Below the pieces are notes generated by a model, which was not told where the DNA came from, ran no database searches, and worked only from the letters and a program-made list of their open reading frames with translations. DNA of 6,635 nt from Halodesulfurarchaeum sp. (lineage in GTDB: Archaea; Halobacteriota; Halobacteria; Halobacteriales; Halobacteriaceae), in contig JAGXLJ010000068.1 in the NCBI GenBank assembly GCA_018334775.1, positions 1-6,635 on the forward strand, written 5' to 3'. Position numbers and translations under genes: made by a program. Of the stretch, positions 5,609-6,635 are shown in pieces. Positions within the stretch are counted from its first letter, which is position 1; each line of letters starts with the position of its first letter.

Positions 5609-6421
5609 TTATTCCCAACCGTCGATTTCTGCCTGGACGTAGTGGTCCTCGGCCGGGAAACTTCCAGATTTGACGTCTTCCATGTAGGCCTCGATTCCTG
5701 CTTCCATCTCGGATTGCACATCGGCGTATTGTTTGGCGAACGGCGGGACCCAGTCGCCGACCCCGAGGACGTCGGTGATGATCAGGCCTTGACCGCTCAC
5801 CTTTGGGCCGGCGCCAATACCGATAGTCGGGATATCAATGGCATCGGTGACGTGTTTGGCCACGTTCGCGGGAATGTGTTCGAGCAGAAGCGCAAAGGCG
5901 CCAGCGGCTTCGTGTGCTTTCGCCAGTTCCAGAATCTCATCGGCTTCGTCCGATTCAGTCGCTCGCCGAGTGAGATCGCCGGTCTCGTTGACTTTCTGTG
6001 GGCTCAGCCCGAGGTGGGCCATTACCGGGATACCGTTTTGCACCAGCCGTTTGGTCAACTCGATCGTATTGGGACCACTCTCGTGTTTGACCGCCTGGGC
6101 CCCCGCTTCCTTGAGCATCCGCCCAGCCGTTTCGATCGCATCGTTCGGATCCGCACCATAACTCATGAAGGGCATGTCGGCAATGACCAGGGCGTCTTCC
6201 GTGGCCCGGGTTACAGCACCCGTATGACTGAGAATCTCCTCGACGGTCACCGGAAGCGTAGAATCGTAGCCGAGCATCGTGTTTCCAACACTATCACCAA
6301 CGAGAATCATGTCGACGCCCGCATCGTCGACAGCAGCAGCGGTTGGGGCATCGTAGGCAGTCAGAAAGGTCAACGGTCGATCAGCGTCGTCGTGTGAACG
6401 GATGTCAGCAACGGTGGGCAT
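5609..6421 (-). CDS. panB: 3-methyl-2-oxobutanoate hydroxymethyltransferase (ketopantoate hydroxymethyltransferase)
   Basis: PanB transfers a one-carbon unit from methylene carrier to 2-oxoisovalerate to give ketopantoate, the first committed step towards pantoate and coenzyme A, in the cytoplasm. The 270-aa length is normal for the family. Motifs seen in order: LTAYDAPTA (20-28), VGDSVGNTMLGYDSTLPVT (41-59) with metal ligand D43 and S44, IADMPFMSY (80-88) with D82, VKHESG (111-116) with K112 and metal ligand E114, PVMAHLGLSPQ (132-142) with H136, LLLEHIP (178-184) with catalytic E181, and GIGAGPKVSGQGLIITDVLG (201-220). These match the known active-site positions of the bacterial enzyme. An upstream in-frame ATG at 6529 would add 36 residues but runs through the promoter and the end of the upstream gene; the ATG at 6421 lies 27 nt past a TATA-like box and gives a family-typical N-terminus. 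Later archaeal CoA steps are not in the window. Confidence 0.97.
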   Translation of the reverse strand: MPTVADIRSHDDADRPLTFLTAYDAPTAAAVDDAGVDMILVGDSVGNTMLGYDSTLPVTVEEILSHTGAVTRATEDALVIADMPFMSYGADPNDAIETAGRMLKEAGAQAVKHESGPNTIELTKRLVQNGIPVMAHLGLSPQKVNETGDLTRRATESDEADEILELAKAHEAAGAFALLLEHIPANVAKHVTDAIDIPTIGIGAGPKVSGQGLIITDVLGVGDWVPPFAKQYADVQSEMEAGIEAYMEDVKSGSFPAEDHYVQAEIDGWE

Positions 6422-6445
6422 GTTACCCATCAATGAGTCCGCTCT

Positions 6446-6452
6446 CTTAAGG
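6446..6452 (-). promoter_or_regulatory. TATA-like box of panB
   Basis: On the minus strand CCTTAAG contains TTAA centred 27-28 nt before the panB ATG at 6421, the distance expected for a leaderless haloarchaeal mRNA. It also argues against the ATGs at 6430 and 6529. Inferred from position and composition. Confidence 0.5.
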
Positions 6453-6506
6453 ACCCTGTCTTTGTCGAAACCTGCCACGGTGTCGACCGCGGATCGGACA
6501 GGCCGG

Positions 6507-6635
6507 TCAGTCGTCAGCGGAGGCCGCACCGCTCACACCGGTGCCCGGGCCCACTTCGATACCAAGTTCGTCGAGTTTCTCCTCCGGCACGACACCGTCC
6601 TCCCAACCGCGGACGGAGTAGTACTCGTCCTTGAG
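6507..6635 (-). CDS. Aldehyde:ferredoxin oxidoreductase-type tungstoenzyme, C-terminal end (partial)
   Basis: The last 42 codons and TGA stop of a gene that continues past the window edge. The visible peptide reads LKDEYYSVRGWEDGVVPEEKLDELGIEV, then a Gly-rich acidic tail ending SADD. The order D/E-YY-x-x-RGW-x-x-G-x-P-x-x-x-x-L-x-x-LG is the usual C-terminus of the AOR family, enzymes of about 600 aa that use a tungsten bis-pterin and a 4Fe-4S cluster to oxidise aldehydes or related compounds with ferredoxin. The cofactor-binding residues lie outside the window, so the subfamily and substrate cannot be told. It is upstream of panB on the same strand with an 85-nt gap holding the panB promoter. 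The pterin cofactor would connect it to MoaD-type sulfur transfer encoded nearby. Confidence 0.72.
   Translation of the reverse strand, partial: LKDEYYSVRGWEDGVVPEEKLDELGIEVGPGTGVSGAASADD

Noticed and set aside
5516..6397. Open frame of 293 codons on the plus strand opposite panB
   Set aside because: It lies antisense to a fully motif-supported panB, begins inside the repeat spacer, and its product shows no domain.
6422..6529. Upstream ATG giving a 306-aa PanB
   Set aside because: The extra 36 residues have no match to the PanB fold, overlap the stop of the AOR-type gene and contain the TATA-like box; the 270-aa form is the family size.

Overview
The window looks like chromosomal DNA from a haloarchaeon (class Halobacteria). 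The evidence is the high GC content, the acidic proteins (strings of D and E, few lysines), leaderless-type gene starts with AT-rich boxes about 28 nt upstream, and archaea-only gene families (archaeosine synthase, a SAMP-type ubiquitin-like protein). I saw no mobile element, CRISPR array, tRNA or rRNA. It reads as a housekeeping region with a few poorly characterised small proteins.

Layout on the + strand: an ADP-sugar-type Nudix hydrolase (83-739); the archaeosine tRNA-guanine transglycosylase tgtA (799-2268); its partner archaeosine synthase arcS (2314-4080); a 94-residue single-span membrane protein of unknown function (4118-4402); a compact three-gene operon made of an unknown acidic helical protein (4535-4927), a MoaD/SAMP3-like sulfur carrier or protein modifier ending in Gly-Gly (4917-5222), and a small protein that starts right after the SAMP stop and resembles the C-terminal domain of MoaD-related proteins (5223-5477). 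On the - strand: panB, ketopantoate hydroxymethyltransferase (6421-5609), and the last 42 residues of an aldehyde:ferredoxin oxidoreductase-type tungstoenzyme (6635-6507). The + and - blocks converge on a 131-nt spacer (5478-5608) that holds purine-rich imperfect direct repeats.

Functional themes: (1) tRNA modification. TgtA inserts preQ0 at G15 of tRNA and ArcS continues towards archaeosine; the two paralogous proteins divide between them parts that are fused in larger archaeal enzymes, and the PUA RNA-binding domain is only on ArcS here. (2) Sulfur carrier and pterin cofactor. The MoaD/SAMP3-like protein, its abutting partner and the nearby tungstoenzyme suggest, but do not prove, a link to molybdo/tungstopterin supply or SAMP protein conjugation. 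(3) Coenzyme A precursor synthesis (PanB).

Most worth a second look are the MoaD/partner pair in which both proteins end in Gly-Gly and the Gly-Gly codons of the first form the ribosome binding site of the second, the repeated CGTTTTTG element at the same distance from two start codons (one copy directly behind a hairpin), and the repeats in the convergent spacer.
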